From the NCBI RefSeq assembly GCF_030506325.1, contig NZ_CP120683.1, positions 1,488,001-1,552,000 of the forward strand: a stretch of DNA of 64,000 bases, read 5' to 3'. Under the pieces are notes generated by a model that was not told the origin of the DNA, did not search any database, and saw only the letters and a list, made by a program, of their open reading frames with translations. Shown piece by piece: positions 1 to 8,811 of this stretch (position 1 is the stretch's first letter; every line of letters starts with the position of its first letter). A program made the position numbers and the translations under genes. The DNA is from Tunicatimonas pelagia (GTDB lineage Bacteria > Bacteroidota > Bacteroidia > Cytophagales > Cyclobacteriaceae).

Positions 1-192
1 GTACCAACACTGCTTATTTGGGGGTTGAATGACACAATCACTCCACCCATAGCCGCCCATGACTTTAACCGTCTACTCCCCAATTCTACCCTACGCTTTA
101 TTGACCACTGTTGCCACGCCCCCATGATGGAACAGCCAGAAAAATTTAATGCTGTGCTATCTGAATTTCTAGAAGAACCCTCCTACGTATGA
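1..192 (+). CDS. alpha/beta hydrolase, C-terminal fragment (truncated by window edge)
   Basis: The frame is open from base 1 to a TGA at 190-192 and encodes the last 63 residues of a protein. The stretch LLIWGLNDTITPP followed by RFIDHCCHAPMMEQPEKF is the typical end of an alpha/beta hydrolase: the Asp of the catalytic triad after strand 6 and the catalytic His in the CHAP segment. The stop overlaps the ATG of the CBS gene (ATGA), so the two are probably translationally coupled. In many Bacteroidota a hydrolase precedes the CBS/nadK pair (established context). The substrate cannot be told from this fragment. Confidence 0.75.
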   Translation, partial: VPTLLIWGLNDTITPPIAAHDFNRLLPNSTLRFIDHCCHAPMMEQPEKFNAVLSEFLEEPSYV

Positions 193-854
193 ATACTTTC
201 AACTTTGTTAATCCGCTAATACCAATACTCAAGCCGGAAGATAATATTGCCAAAGCTACTGCTTTGCTAGACGATCAAGTGCTAAACCAACTACCCGTCG
301 TACACGAGGGGCAATTTCAGGGGTTCATCACCAGCGATATGCTATTTGATGATCTATTTGATCACTCTACTGTTGGCGAATATCAACTTAACCCCAACCA
401 ATGTATTGTCTATTCCAATCAGCACTTTTATGAGGTAGTAAAAGCATTTTCTGATTGTGACTTTAATATGTTAGCCCTTGTAGACGAGAACCAAGAGTAC
501 CTAGGTGCATTTGATGCCCAAGATTTACTGAACGCCTTCTCTAAAACCACAGCCGTTCAATCACCAGGTAGTATTATTGAAATATCTATTAAGCAAATTG
601 ACTATTCCCTGGCGGAAATTACTCGTCTGATTGAATCTGATGGAGTTAAAATTATGGGCTGCTTTCTGCAAAGCGATGCTATTGATTCCAATCTTATTCG
701 GCTAACGCTAAAACTAGATCGTAAAGACGCATCGCGCACCGTTGCTACGCTGGAGCGATTTAGTTACAATGTTGTTTCTTTATTTCAGGAAGCTTCGGTA
801 GCTTCGTACGACAAAGAGCGACTTGATGCATTGCTTCGCTACCTAGATATCTAA
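189..854 (+). CDS. CBS-domain protein with C-terminal ACT-like region
   Basis: The 221-residue cytosolic protein has two CBS motifs: about residues 8-60 (QLPVVHEGQFQGFIT) and 65-120 (MLALVDENQEYLGAF). CBS pairs usually bind adenosine nucleotides and control a partner. Residues about 125-205 resemble an ACT-type regulatory fold (inference from the pattern of strands and helices). The start overlaps the upstream stop and nadK begins 10 bases after its end, so a regulatory link with NAD kinase or the hydrolase is plausible. No catalytic motif is seen. Confidence 0.8.
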   Translation: MNTFNFVNPLIPILKPEDNIAKATALLDDQVLNQLPVVHEGQFQGFITSDMLFDDLFDHSTVGEYQLNPNQCIVYSNQHFYEVVKAFSDCDFNMLALVDENQEYLGAFDAQDLLNAFSKTTAVQSPGSIIEISIKQIDYSLAEITRLIESDGVKIMGCFLQSDAIDSNLIRLTLKLDRKDASRTVATLERFSYNVVSLFQEASVASYDKERLDALLRYLDI

Positions 855-864
855 ATGACCATGA

Positions 865-1740
865 ATGAGGTTTGCGATTCACGGAAGAAAGATTAATGAA
901 AATAGCCTAAACTGTATTCAACATCTGCTGGAGGAACTCCGCAAGCATCAAGCTGACGTAAAGGTATCTGACACTTTATTTACTCACCTCCAAGATTCTT
1001 CAATCAACCATCCGGCGGAGCTAGTGTACTCCGCTCAAACCGGTGTGCCGGACGTAGACTTTGTTGTTAGCATCGGTGGAGATGGTACATTACTCGAGAC
1101 CGTTACTCACATTCGCAAAAAAGAGATACCCGTGCTGGGTATTAACGTAGGTCGCTTAGGCTTTCTGGCTACTGTACCCCAAAATCAGATCACTACAGCT
1201 ATTGATGCCTTGTTTCGGGGACAGTATTCGTACGATCATAGAACACTGATAGAAACCCACGGAACGGCCAGCATACCTACTGCGCTTAACTTTGCCCTAA
1301 ATGAGCTAACCGTTATTAAAAAGGATACATCAACCATGATTGTAGCTCACGCCTATCTGGATGATCGTTATCTAAACTCCTACTGGGCAGACGGACTTAT
1401 TATCTCCACCCCCACTGGGTCTACTGGCTACTCACTGAGTTGCGGCGGGCCAGTCGTTTCACCACAATCCAGCAACCTAATAATTACCCCTATTAGTCCA
1501 CATAATCTCACTGTACGTCCCTTGGTAGTTTCTGATCAGAGTCAGATTACTATTCGGGTCGAGAGCCGCAGTGATAGCTACTTAATTGCCCTAGATTCTC
1601 GCTCGTACGGGGTCAATAGTGAAGAATCTTTCCAATTACGTAAAGCTCCTTTTCAGGTTAAATTGATAAAGTTTGAAGGAGATGATTTCTTAGAGACATT
1701 ACGTCAGAAGCTAAATTGGGGACTTGATGTAAGAAATTAG
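865..1740 (+). CDS. nadK: NAD kinase
   Basis: This cytosolic enzyme phosphorylates NAD+ at the 2'-OH of the adenosine ribose to make NADP+. The 291 residues show the family signatures: the SIGGDGTLLETV nucleotide loop at about residues 70-81, the NELTVIKKD segment, and DGLIISTPTGSTGYSLSCGGP at about 170-190. Length is normal. The ATG at 865 is chosen because MRFAIHGRKI begins the usual first beta strand. It is the second or third gene of a probable operon with the CBS protein. Confidence 0.95.
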   Translation: MRFAIHGRKINENSLNCIQHLLEELRKHQADVKVSDTLFTHLQDSSINHPAELVYSAQTGVPDVDFVVSIGGDGTLLETVTHIRKKEIPVLGINVGRLGFLATVPQNQITTAIDALFRGQYSYDHRTLIETHGTASIPTALNFALNELTVIKKDTSTMIVAHAYLDDRYLNSYWADGLIISTPTGSTGYSLSCGGPVVSPQSSNLIITPISPHNLTVRPLVVSDQSQITIRVESRSDSYLIALDSRSYGVNSEESFQLRKAPFQVKLIKFEGDDFLETLRQKLNWGLDVRN

Positions 1741-1813
1741 CTTTTAATAAGTTGTTTCACGGTATAAATCCCAGTAAACTTGCCCTGGCTATCTATACCT
1801 TATCACCCTTTAT

Positions 1814-2935
1814 ATGTTGACTATTTGTTTTCATCCTCGATCAGTTGCTGCACTGGCTCTTCTCGTTATATTCATGGTTATTAATCCGTGGAATAGTGAA
1901 GCACAAAATCGTCGAAAAAAGCGACTCTACCGCAATCAGAGCAGTCGGGTAGCTCAGTTCTCGGGGAAGAGATTAGCTTTCGCTAACGCGAAGCAGTATA
2001 TCACGCTAGAAGTTTCGGTTAATGCCTTAAATTACTTCGGAGATATTGCACCCAAATCAAGCTTTGCCAGTACCGATATTTCTTTTACTCGCCCCGGCAT
2101 AGGTGTTTCCTCTAGTGTTCGGTTAGGCCAATCTTTATCGGCTCGTTTGGGATTTATGTGGGGACGGCTCAGTAGTAGTGATTTCAGAGTAGCTGACCCT
2201 GATGACCAGGATGACGTTTACCGCTACGCTCGGAATTTACAATTTCGCAACAATATCAAGGATTTATCGCTAATGTTGGTATACGATATTTTTTCTAATC
2301 CTTACACAGTAACTTTGCGTCAATCGTTCACCCCTTACGTTTTTGCGGGGGTTTCGGTATTTCACCATAGTCCGCAAGGTTTGGTACCATCTGAGGCAGT
2401 GCTTTATCCGGATAATACCCTTTCGGCTGAACAGATACCCCAGTCGGGAGAGTGGGTAGCCCTAAAACCTCTCCAGACGGAAGGACAAAACTATTCTAAT
2501 TTTTCTTTCAGTATACCGGTGGGGGTTGGACTACGGTTTCGCCTTAATCAGCTAATGGATATTGAAGCTGAAGTAAACTATCGCTTCTTATTTACTGACT
2601 ACCTAGACGATGTGAGTACCGACTACGTAGACAAAGGCACGCTAGACGGTGATTTAGCCAGGATCATGTCAGACCGATCGCTAGAACCAGTAGATGTGAT
2701 TTCGGGCGATTCCCGAGAGTCCCTATTTACCGATGCTACTAGTGGAATAAATACCAACTTAGCTACTTATACCGGAGCAGATGGCGTGGAGTACGTTCAC
2801 CTACCGGGCTACGGCCAAGCTGGTGCTCAGCGAGGGAACCCTGGTGATAATGATGTTTTCTTAACAACTACAATCCGATTAGTAATTATGCTAGGCCGTA
2901 GCCCATTTGCTAATTCTGGATACCGCCCCCGATAA
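1814..2935 (+). CDS. DUF6089/PorG-like outer-membrane beta-barrel protein
   Basis: A hydrophobic stretch and EAQ site (about residues 11-31) form a signal peptide, followed by a short basic segment (RRKKR) and a beta-rich mature protein. The segment YITLEVSVNALNYFGDI, the RPGIGVSS strand and the YVFAGVSVF strand resemble DUF6089 proteins, whose best-known member PorG belongs to the type IX secretion apparatus. At 373 residues it is longer than usual; an acidic, Asp-rich insertion at about residues 270-320 accounts for the difference. It lies next to nadK, as related genes often do in Bacteroidota. The T9SS role is inferred. Confidence 0.7.
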   Translation: MLTICFHPRSVAALALLVIFMVINPWNSEAQNRRKKRLYRNQSSRVAQFSGKRLAFANAKQYITLEVSVNALNYFGDIAPKSSFASTDISFTRPGIGVSSSVRLGQSLSARLGFMWGRLSSSDFRVADPDDQDDVYRYARNLQFRNNIKDLSLMLVYDIFSNPYTVTLRQSFTPYVFAGVSVFHHSPQGLVPSEAVLYPDNTLSAEQIPQSGEWVALKPLQTEGQNYSNFSFSIPVGVGLRFRLNQLMDIEAEVNYRFLFTDYLDDVSTDYVDKGTLDGDLARIMSDRSLEPVDVISGDSRESLFTDATSGINTNLATYTGADGVEYVHLPGYGQAGAQRGNPGDNDVFLTTTIRLVIMLGRSPFANSGYRPR

Positions 2936-3044
2936 CTACGAGCATTTAGGATATTCTTTCCAGATTTCTTCTGACTGGTTATACCAAAATGGGCGTATTG
3001 CAGTTATATTTGCAATGCAAAAGACTTTTCTGCCCTTTTTACCC

Positions 3045-3734
3045 ATGAAATACTTAGGAGCAATACCGCTCATTCTACTACTACTTTGCTTGTCGGAGAG
3101 CAAATTGCTCGCTCAGCAAAATGAAATCGGGATTGGTATTGGTGGAACTAATTACACCGGCGATGTAGTTCCGGCTTTCGGAATGAGACATACCCGCCCT
3201 GGCGGTTTTATATTGTATCGGCGAAATTTCACTGACTACCTAAGTGTTAGGGGTAATTTTATGTTCGGTGGCCTAGCTGGTTCAGACAACCCACCGTTTG
3301 ATGCTTTGGCGCAGCAGCGCGATACGGCTTTCAGCACTACCGTAGCAGAATTAACCGCCGTAGTCGAGTATCACTTTCTTGATTATAAAAAGAACATTAA
3401 TTTACTGCGGTGGTCGCCCTACTTCTTTATTGGTGCCGGAGTCTCATTTTTTGGACCACCTGCTCCCGAAACTCCATCGCATAGCCGCCTTCAACCGATA
3501 GTACCAGTAGGCATCGGGTTTAAATACATTCTTTCACCGGAGTTTACTCTATCAGCTGAGGCAGGTATCCGGAAAACGTTCTTCGATTATATTGATAATG
3601 TATCGGATAGCAATTCTGTGGTGAAAAATTATGAATACGGTAATCGGTACAATAACGACTGGTACTATTTTATTGGCGTATCACTGAGTTATACCTTCTG
3701 GACCATCCCTTGTCCTTATCTCTTCAGCAGCTAA
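3045..3734 (+). CDS. DUF6089/PorG-like outer-membrane protein, second copy
   Basis: I place the start at the ATG at 3045 because MKYLGAIPLILLLLCLSES...LLAQ is a clean signal peptide. An in-frame ATG at 3015 is possible, and the frame is open back to 2907, inside the preceding gene. The mature protein begins NEIGIGIGGTNYTGDVVP and contains LYRRNFTDYLSVRGNFMFG and WSPYFFIGAGVSFF, typical of DUF6089 barrels. It is closer in length (about 230 residues) to PorG than its upstream neighbour. Two adjacent copies suggest a local duplication followed by divergence. Confidence 0.75.
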   Translation: MKYLGAIPLILLLLCLSESKLLAQQNEIGIGIGGTNYTGDVVPAFGMRHTRPGGFILYRRNFTDYLSVRGNFMFGGLAGSDNPPFDALAQQRDTAFSTTVAELTAVVEYHFLDYKKNINLLRWSPYFFIGAGVSFFGPPAPETPSHSRLQPIVPVGIGFKYILSPEFTLSAEAGIRKTFFDYIDNVSDSNSVVKNYEYGNRYNNDWYYFIGVSLSYTFWTIPCPYLFSS

Positions 3735-3799
3735 TCGTACATTTAGCGATCTGTTTTTTTCTTCCCGATGTTGCGATAATTCTTCCTTCAAATGGAAAA

Positions 3800-3824
3800 G
3801 GCTAATACTCGTTCAGTATTAGCC
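3800..3824. terminator. bidirectional intrinsic terminator
   Basis: A perfect 10-bp stem (GGCTAATACT at 3800-3809, AGTATTAGCC at 3815-3824) has a 5-base loop. It lies between convergent genes. On the minus strand the stem is followed by TTTTCC, so it fits best as the terminator of the GlsB-like gene that ends at 3851. It may also stop plus-strand transcripts. Confidence 0.8.
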
Positions 3825-3850
3825 TCTTCTCGGTTGTATCGTCGGTAATA

Positions 3851-4099
3851 TTATCGCTTAACTAGCCGATAGATAAACAGCAAGAGTACCGCTCCGCCAG
3901 TGGCTACCAAAATTGTTGTAACATTGAACCCGCCCGAAGAAATACTTAGCAACTCTCTAGCTAGAAAGCCTCCAACTAGCGCGCCAGCAATACCAATTAA
4001 AATAGTGACAATAAAGCCTCCGGGGTCTTTTCCCGGCATAAGAAATTTACCCAGGGCACCAGCAACAAGCCCCACGACGATCCATGCAAGAATACTCAT
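3851..4099 (-). CDS. GlsB/YeaQ/YmgE family small membrane protein
   Basis: The 82-residue protein consists of three hydrophobic helices (about residues 3-20, 28-50 and 58-78) rich in Gly and Ala, with the family feature GLVAGALGKFLMPGKDPGGF...TILIGIAGALVGGFLA. These 'transglycosylase-associated' proteins are inner-membrane and often stress-linked; their biochemical role is not firmly known. A strong hairpin terminator follows it, and it appears to be a single-gene transcript. The plus-strand frame over the same bases is a shadow. Confidence 0.85.
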   Translation of the reverse strand: MSILAWIVVGLVAGALGKFLMPGKDPGGFIVTILIGIAGALVGGFLARELLSISSGGFNVTTILVATGGAVLLLFIYRLVKR

Positions 4100-4214
4100 A
4101 ATTGTATAATTAAGTTTGGTTAAAAAATAATTGTGTAGTCAGTTGTGCTAAAAATATAGATTCAATACAAGCCTAAAACTATTCTCTCCGCTAATTGTTG
4201 GACATTATTACCAG

Positions 4215-7200
4215 TTAATTCATACTAATCGCCGATCCATCTTTCTTCAAAGTAATTAGGTACTCCACCAGTGATACTAAATCCTCCTGACTCATGCTAC
4301 GTTCCAAATTATCAAACATCAGCGACTGATCCATCTCTTCCATAGTAGCAATTTGGTCGCGAGCGTAGGTTTCGGTGCGTCCACCGTACATACGAAGTTG
4401 AACTTCATCTTCCGTTTTGCTTAGCACGTAGCCGGTCACCTGACTTCCGTCGTTAAGTTTCAGATTGTACCCCTCGTAACCAAAACTAATACCTTTACTA
4501 GGTTCTAGAATCGCTACGTACATACCATCTTTCCCTAGCTTATCGCCTATTTCTGACAAGCCAGGCCCGTAGTCAACTCCTTGCCCATCCACTACATGGC
4601 AATTTTGGCAATACTGAGCAAACACCGTTTGACCATGAGCAATATCTCCCTGCATAGTCACTAGTTGTTTGATGGGTGGTAAATCAGAAGCCTCCTGATC
4701 AATACCCAACAGTAAAGCCCCTTCTTCGTAGATTGAGTTTCGCATAGCCATAGAAAACACTTTGGCCGCGGCTGAATCCAGATCAGCGTGCAGGTCGCCG
4801 CTGCGTACCATATCCAATAAGCGGTTCTCGCCACCCCAACTACCAGCAAAGGCCATGACTGCCTCGCGCCGCAAACTCAGTGGCCGTTGTTGATTTGCTA
4901 TAACACCTTGCAGCACATCAATTGATTTCTCACTGTTTACTCGCTTCAAAGCTTGAATCAAATCCATTTGCTCTTCCGTGCTTCCCTCTTCCAGCATATT
5001 TGTTATCAGCGATTCACCCTCAAAATCAAGTAGCAGCTTGGCAGCTTCTACCCCCACAGCTTCTTGGGGCTTTTCTAAGGCAAGTGCTAGTAAGGCTGGT
5101 TGATACTCCTTCAATTCGTAGCGTTTCACTAATTCTACGTACGTATCGCTTCCGGCTACATTATCTAAAGAAGCTTGCAAAGCAGTTTTCAGTTGGGGTG
5201 ATTGCTTTACCCGATCAGCATCAATATGGTTCAACGCCAGAATAGTGATTTCCTCCTGATTAGGGTGCTGCTGTACCGCGAGGTTCGCCAGTACTTCCTG
5301 CTTAGATTCATCTTGATGAAAATCAAATGCTCGGAAATAGCGCAGGCGATCAGGGTACGTATTTGCTTCTGACTCCTGAATAAGCTCAGCCAGCAGCGGA
5401 ATGGTTTCTTTGCTACGCATTCGCCAGATGATATCACGGCCCACCGGCGTATCCCAGTCATCACCCACTTCGTTCATCCAAGCTTTAAAGCGGGACTCAG
5501 CGTATAAATCAGCTCCAATGCCCAGTGCTTCCAGGTACCAACGATCTTTGCTATCGTGTTGTGTAGCCAGGGTAGCCCATAGTTTATCTGACTCGGGCGA
5601 ATCAAGGTAGCGTAAGGCCAAAGCCACTTCGCGGCGCACTTGCGGTGATTCATCTTTCACCATTTTTTGTAAGACTGGTGTTATATCGCGGTCTTGCTGG
5701 CGAGCCATGCGGATTCCGGCTATTCGTAAGTCAGCATTTTCGCTCTGAAGAGCCTGCTCAACGTACTCTACGCCTTTGCCATCTAGTTTCGATAGCAGCC
5801 ATAAAGCTCGGGCCTGATTACGAGGGTTTTCAGAGTCGGCCAGTGCTACCAACGCCGTTTCGGCTTGGCTACCCATTTCGTGTAGTGTTTTCCAGGCTAG
5901 GTAGCGAACCGATAAGTTAGGGTTTTGTAGCCCCTCGACGGCTCCTTCAACGGAAGACAGATTAATATCGGGGGATTGGTACTTCTGCTCAGAAGAAGAG
6001 AAAAGTGATTTTTCCTGCTTCGGAGCTATGCGGTAGATACGTCCCTGCTGAAGGTCACCCACCTGATGTCCACCCACGCCCGGATCGTACCAATCGGCGA
6101 TAAACAGTGAGCCGTCGGGGGCTACGGTAACGTCAGAGGGACGAAACCACTGGTCTTTTCCGGTGACAATATTCTCCATTTTAGCTGCGTAGCCTGCTCC
6201 GCTATTTTCTACTGGGTAAGCCCGCACCACATTCGGCCCGGCATCAGCATGAATCACCTGATTGCGAAAGCGTTTGGGGAGTAGATCACCTTCGTACACT
6301 AGAATTCCGGTAGGGGAACCCGCTCCGGTTTGCAGCAGGTTCGGAACCACGCCCGGATCGTTTAGGTGCCAGTGGCGTTTCGGAATTTCGTCGTGCATTC
6401 CAGTACGATAAGTGCGCCAGTTTTCACCACTCATTTCATCCCGATAACCGTAGTTACCGTACTCCATTACGTAGTTGATACGTACTCCTTTGTTTCCATC
6501 ATCGTCATTGTCAGATTGCCACAGCGTACCGTAAGAGTCGACCGCTACTTCGTAGTTATTTCTAAAGTTGTGACCCAACACTTCAAAGTTGCTACCATCC
6601 GGATCACAGCGAAATACCATGCCTTCGCGGTAAGGATCACCCTGGGCTGATACCGGAATTCCTGCCTGTTCGGTAATTGGGTTTCCGTCTTTATCTAGAA
6701 TTTTCTCCCCGGCATTACCAAAATTAAAGTACAGCTTACCATCGGGACCAAATACCACGGCATGAATAGCGTGGTCGTGCTGCTCTCCGCTTAACCCGGT
6801 AAACAAAATTTCTTTTTTATCGGCCATATCGTCACCATCCGTATCGGTCAAAATAAAAACATTGGGGCTACAGGAGACAATTGCCTGATTGTCCATCACC
6901 CAAATACCCAGCGCGGCATTTACATCGTTACCTTGGTAGAAAACCGTACTCTTATCGGCTCGCCCATCACTGTCCTCATCTTCCAGAATCAAAATACGAT
7001 CCCCTTCTTTTTTAGTAGGGTTATCGGGGTTGAGCGTAGGCCGGTAGTTGTACCCCTCGCACACCCAAACCCGACCGCGATGGTCAATATCCATATTAGT
7101 AGGGTTAGCTACCATCGGTTCGGCAGCAAATAACGTAGCCTCCAAATCATCGGCAACTTCCAGACCGACTACTGCGTACTCTACCGATCGTTTTTCATCA

Positions 7201-7316
7201 TCGGTAAGCGACCCGTAGTCTACTACTGCCTTTTCTTCCTGAGAGGAACACTGCCAAAAGGCCATTGAGATAATCACTACCAACCACACAAACTTTACAC
7301 AATTGATTCCAGACAT
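4215..7316 (-). CDS. PVC-type haem-binding, membrane-bound-dehydrogenase-like lipoprotein with HEAT repeats
   Basis: A lipoprotein signal (hydrophobic core ending FWQC, Cys at about 23) starts this 1033-residue envelope protein. Residues about 45-440 form a beta-propeller of the membrane-bound dehydrogenase type (ILEDEDSDGRAD, VFGPDGKLYFNFG, GSLFIADWYDPGVGGHQ). Residues about 460-880 are alpha-helical HEAT-like repeats (DESPQVRREVALALRYL). A single cytochrome-c motif CQNCH lies at about 903-907, with a probable distal Met near the end. The order propeller, HEAT, cytochrome is common in Planctomycetes and Cytophagales proteins linked to polysaccharide or sugar oxidation. The substrate is unknown. 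Confidence 0.85.
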   Translation of the reverse strand: MSGINCVKFVWLVVIISMAFWQCSSQEEKAVVDYGSLTDDEKRSVEYAVVGLEVADDLEATLFAAEPMVANPTNMDIDHRGRVWVCEGYNYRPTLNPDNPTKKEGDRILILEDEDSDGRADKSTVFYQGNDVNAALGIWVMDNQAIVSCSPNVFILTDTDGDDMADKKEILFTGLSGEQHDHAIHAVVFGPDGKLYFNFGNAGEKILDKDGNPITEQAGIPVSAQGDPYREGMVFRCDPDGSNFEVLGHNFRNNYEVAVDSYGTLWQSDNDDDGNKGVRINYVMEYGNYGYRDEMSGENWRTYRTGMHDEIPKRHWHLNDPGVVPNLLQTGAGSPTGILVYEGDLLPKRFRNQVIHADAGPNVVRAYPVENSGAGYAAKMENIVTGKDQWFRPSDVTVAPDGSLFIADWYDPGVGGHQVGDLQQGRIYRIAPKQEKSLFSSSEQKYQSPDINLSSVEGAVEGLQNPNLSVRYLAWKTLHEMGSQAETALVALADSENPRNQARALWLLSKLDGKGVEYVEQALQSENADLRIAGIRMARQQDRDITPVLQKMVKDESPQVRREVALALRYLDSPESDKLWATLATQHDSKDRWYLEALGIGADLYAESRFKAWMNEVGDDWDTPVGRDIIWRMRSKETIPLLAELIQESEANTYPDRLRYFRAFDFHQDESKQEVLANLAVQQHPNQEEITILALNHIDADRVKQSPQLKTALQASLDNVAGSDTYVELVKRYELKEYQPALLALALEKPQEAVGVEAAKLLLDFEGESLITNMLEEGSTEEQMDLIQALKRVNSEKSIDVLQGVIANQQRPLSLRREAVMAFAGSWGGENRLLDMVRSGDLHADLDSAAAKVFSMAMRNSIYEEGALLLGIDQEASDLPPIKQLVTMQGDIAHGQTVFAQYCQNCHVVDGQGVDYGPGLSEIGDKLGKDGMYVAILEPSKGISFGYEGYNLKLNDGSQVTGYVLSKTEDEVQLRMYGGRTETYARDQIATMEEMDQSLMFDNLERSMSQEDLVSLVEYLITLKKDGSAISMN

Positions 7317-7434
7317 CTTTTAATTATTAGGTAGAATGAATAGAAAGCAGCCTAAAATAGTATATTTTTCCTTTTTTTTAAAGTACTAGAGTGATGTCAA
7401 AGTACAATAGTGGGCTGTTTTCGGTTTTTTTACT

Positions 7435-7578
7435 ATGAAGAATACGGTTCATTTGGTAATAGAATCAGAAAAAGAGGTAACCTCATTGAAAAGTCTACTA
7501 ACGGTATTAGTAACTTATCTGACCGCTTTAACTGACCCATTCCCGCAATTTTTCCGTAGATTGGCCTGCTACACATAG
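7435..7578 (+). CDS. possible small protein, 47 residues
   Basis: This short frame (MKNTVHLVIESEKEV... ending ...RRLACYT) sits alone in the 293-base gap between a minus-strand and a plus-strand gene. The first 25 residues have the strand-then-amphipathic-helix look of small antitoxin or decayed regulatory proteins. I recognise no family and see no clear ribosome-binding site. It could be a chance frame or the remnant of a longer gene. Confidence 0.25.
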   Translation: MKNTVHLVIESEKEVTSLKSLLTVLVTYLTALTDPFPQFFRRLACYT

Positions 7579-7609
7579 CCAAAAAAAATTAGATAAATCC
7601 GTTCATTTC

Positions 7610-8770
7610 ATGTCCTCTATCACCTACTTCTTTCTTCAGCTCAGCTTAGTGGCATCTCTCCCCGTTTTCGCTCAAATTAATCAACCTGAATTTACCACCC
7701 AGATTTTAGATACTATTGACATCGGATACGGTTTGGCCATTGGCGATGTAAATGGCGATGGACATCCAGATATTTTGCTGGCTGATCAAAAAGAGTTTGT
7801 GTGGTATCATAATGGCGATTGGCAGCGATTTGTCATAGCGAAAAACCTAACCGAACGAGATAATGTGTGCCTAGCAGCGACTGATATTAATCAGGACGGA
7901 AAAATAGAATTGGCGGTAGGAGCCCAATGGAACCCTGGCGAAACCAGCGACACTACTGCTTCGGGTTCAGTACACTATTTAATCCGTCCGCATGACCCCA
8001 CTCAGCTGTGGAAACCTATTCAGCTTCACCATGAGCCTACCGTACACCGAATGCAGTGGGTAGCCACAGAAGATGGTTATCGCTTGGTGGTGCTGCCGCT
8101 GCACGGCAGGGGAAATAAAAACGGTGAAGGAAAAGGAGTGCGAGTGTTAGCGTACCACCCGCCACAAAATCCCGATCAAGGGTGGAAAACCTCTCTGCTA
8201 GACTCTACTATGCACCTTACACACAATTTTGATGTAAGCGATGACTCAACTGTATTTATAGCCGGAAAAGAAGGCGTTAAACAGATTAGCTACCAGAATA
8301 ATGGCTGGCAAACTAATCCATTACCGCAACTCGCCCAAGGTGCTGGTGAGGTTCGCCGAGGATTTCTAACGGAAGATCACCCGTTTTTAGTAACGGTAGA
8401 ACCTATGCACGGCAATCAGTTGGTGCTATATCAGGGCGAAAACTATGGCGAACGTTCGGTATTATTTGATGATCTTAAGCAAGGTCATGCGCTGGTCTGT
8501 GCCGACCTGCTGGGCTTGGGTCGCGATCAGGTGGTAGTAGGCTGGCGAGAGCCTAATCAACAAGGGAAAGTAGGCATTAAGATTTTTATTCCAGTAGATG
8601 AAGAAGGCGACGGCTGGATGCATTTTTGGATTGACGAAGATGATATGGCCTGCGAAGACCTAAAAGTAGCCGACTTAGATCAGGATGGTGACCTAGACAT
8701 TGTTGCTGCTGGACGAGCGACTAAGAACTTGAAAGTTTATTGGAATCAGAGAATAATGGATAGTGATTGA
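7610..8770 (+). CDS. FG-GAP/VCBS repeat exported protein
   Basis: A signal peptide (to VFAQ, about residue 22) precedes a probable beta-propeller. Calcium-binding-like DxDxDG loops are visible as DVNGDGHPDIL, DINQDGKIELAV and DLDQDGDLDIVAAGR, near the start and the end, which suggests a closed propeller. At 386 residues it is the usual size for single-propeller FG-GAP proteins, which often bind or accompany carbohydrate-active enzymes. No catalytic site or T9SS tail is seen, so periplasmic or surface localisation is open. It converges with the TonB receptor gene. Confidence 0.8.
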   Translation: MSSITYFFLQLSLVASLPVFAQINQPEFTTQILDTIDIGYGLAIGDVNGDGHPDILLADQKEFVWYHNGDWQRFVIAKNLTERDNVCLAATDINQDGKIELAVGAQWNPGETSDTTASGSVHYLIRPHDPTQLWKPIQLHHEPTVHRMQWVATEDGYRLVVLPLHGRGNKNGEGKGVRVLAYHPPQNPDQGWKTSLLDSTMHLTHNFDVSDDSTVFIAGKEGVKQISYQNNGWQTNPLPQLAQGAGEVRRGFLTEDHPFLVTVEPMHGNQLVLYQGENYGERSVLFDDLKQGHALVCADLLGLGRDQVVVGWREPNQQGKVGIKIFIPVDEEGDGWMHFWIDEDDMACEDLKVADLDQDGDLDIVAAGRATKNLKVYWNQRIMDSD

Positions 8771-8811
8771 TGATGAGTGAATAATAATGCTCATCAGCCA
8801 TTACTCATCAA
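8767..8811. repeat. heptad-phased intergenic array, copy 1
   Basis: Consecutive 7-bp units such as TTGATGA and TGAGTGA (8767-8780) face complementary-strand units TCATCAG, CCATTAC and TCATCAA (8791-8811), giving an imperfect inverted repeat. The left arm supplies the TGA of the FG-GAP gene and the right arm the TGA of the TonB receptor gene. The 18-mer TCATCAGCCATTACTCAT recurs exactly at 46404-46421. Confidence 0.7.

Noticed and set aside
4922-5245. Plus-strand frames over the haem-binding dehydrogenase gene (also 5401-5610, 5645-5920, 6366-6650)
   Set aside because: They lie entirely antisense within a gene with clear domains, show no family motif and have no ribosome-binding site; they are shadows.
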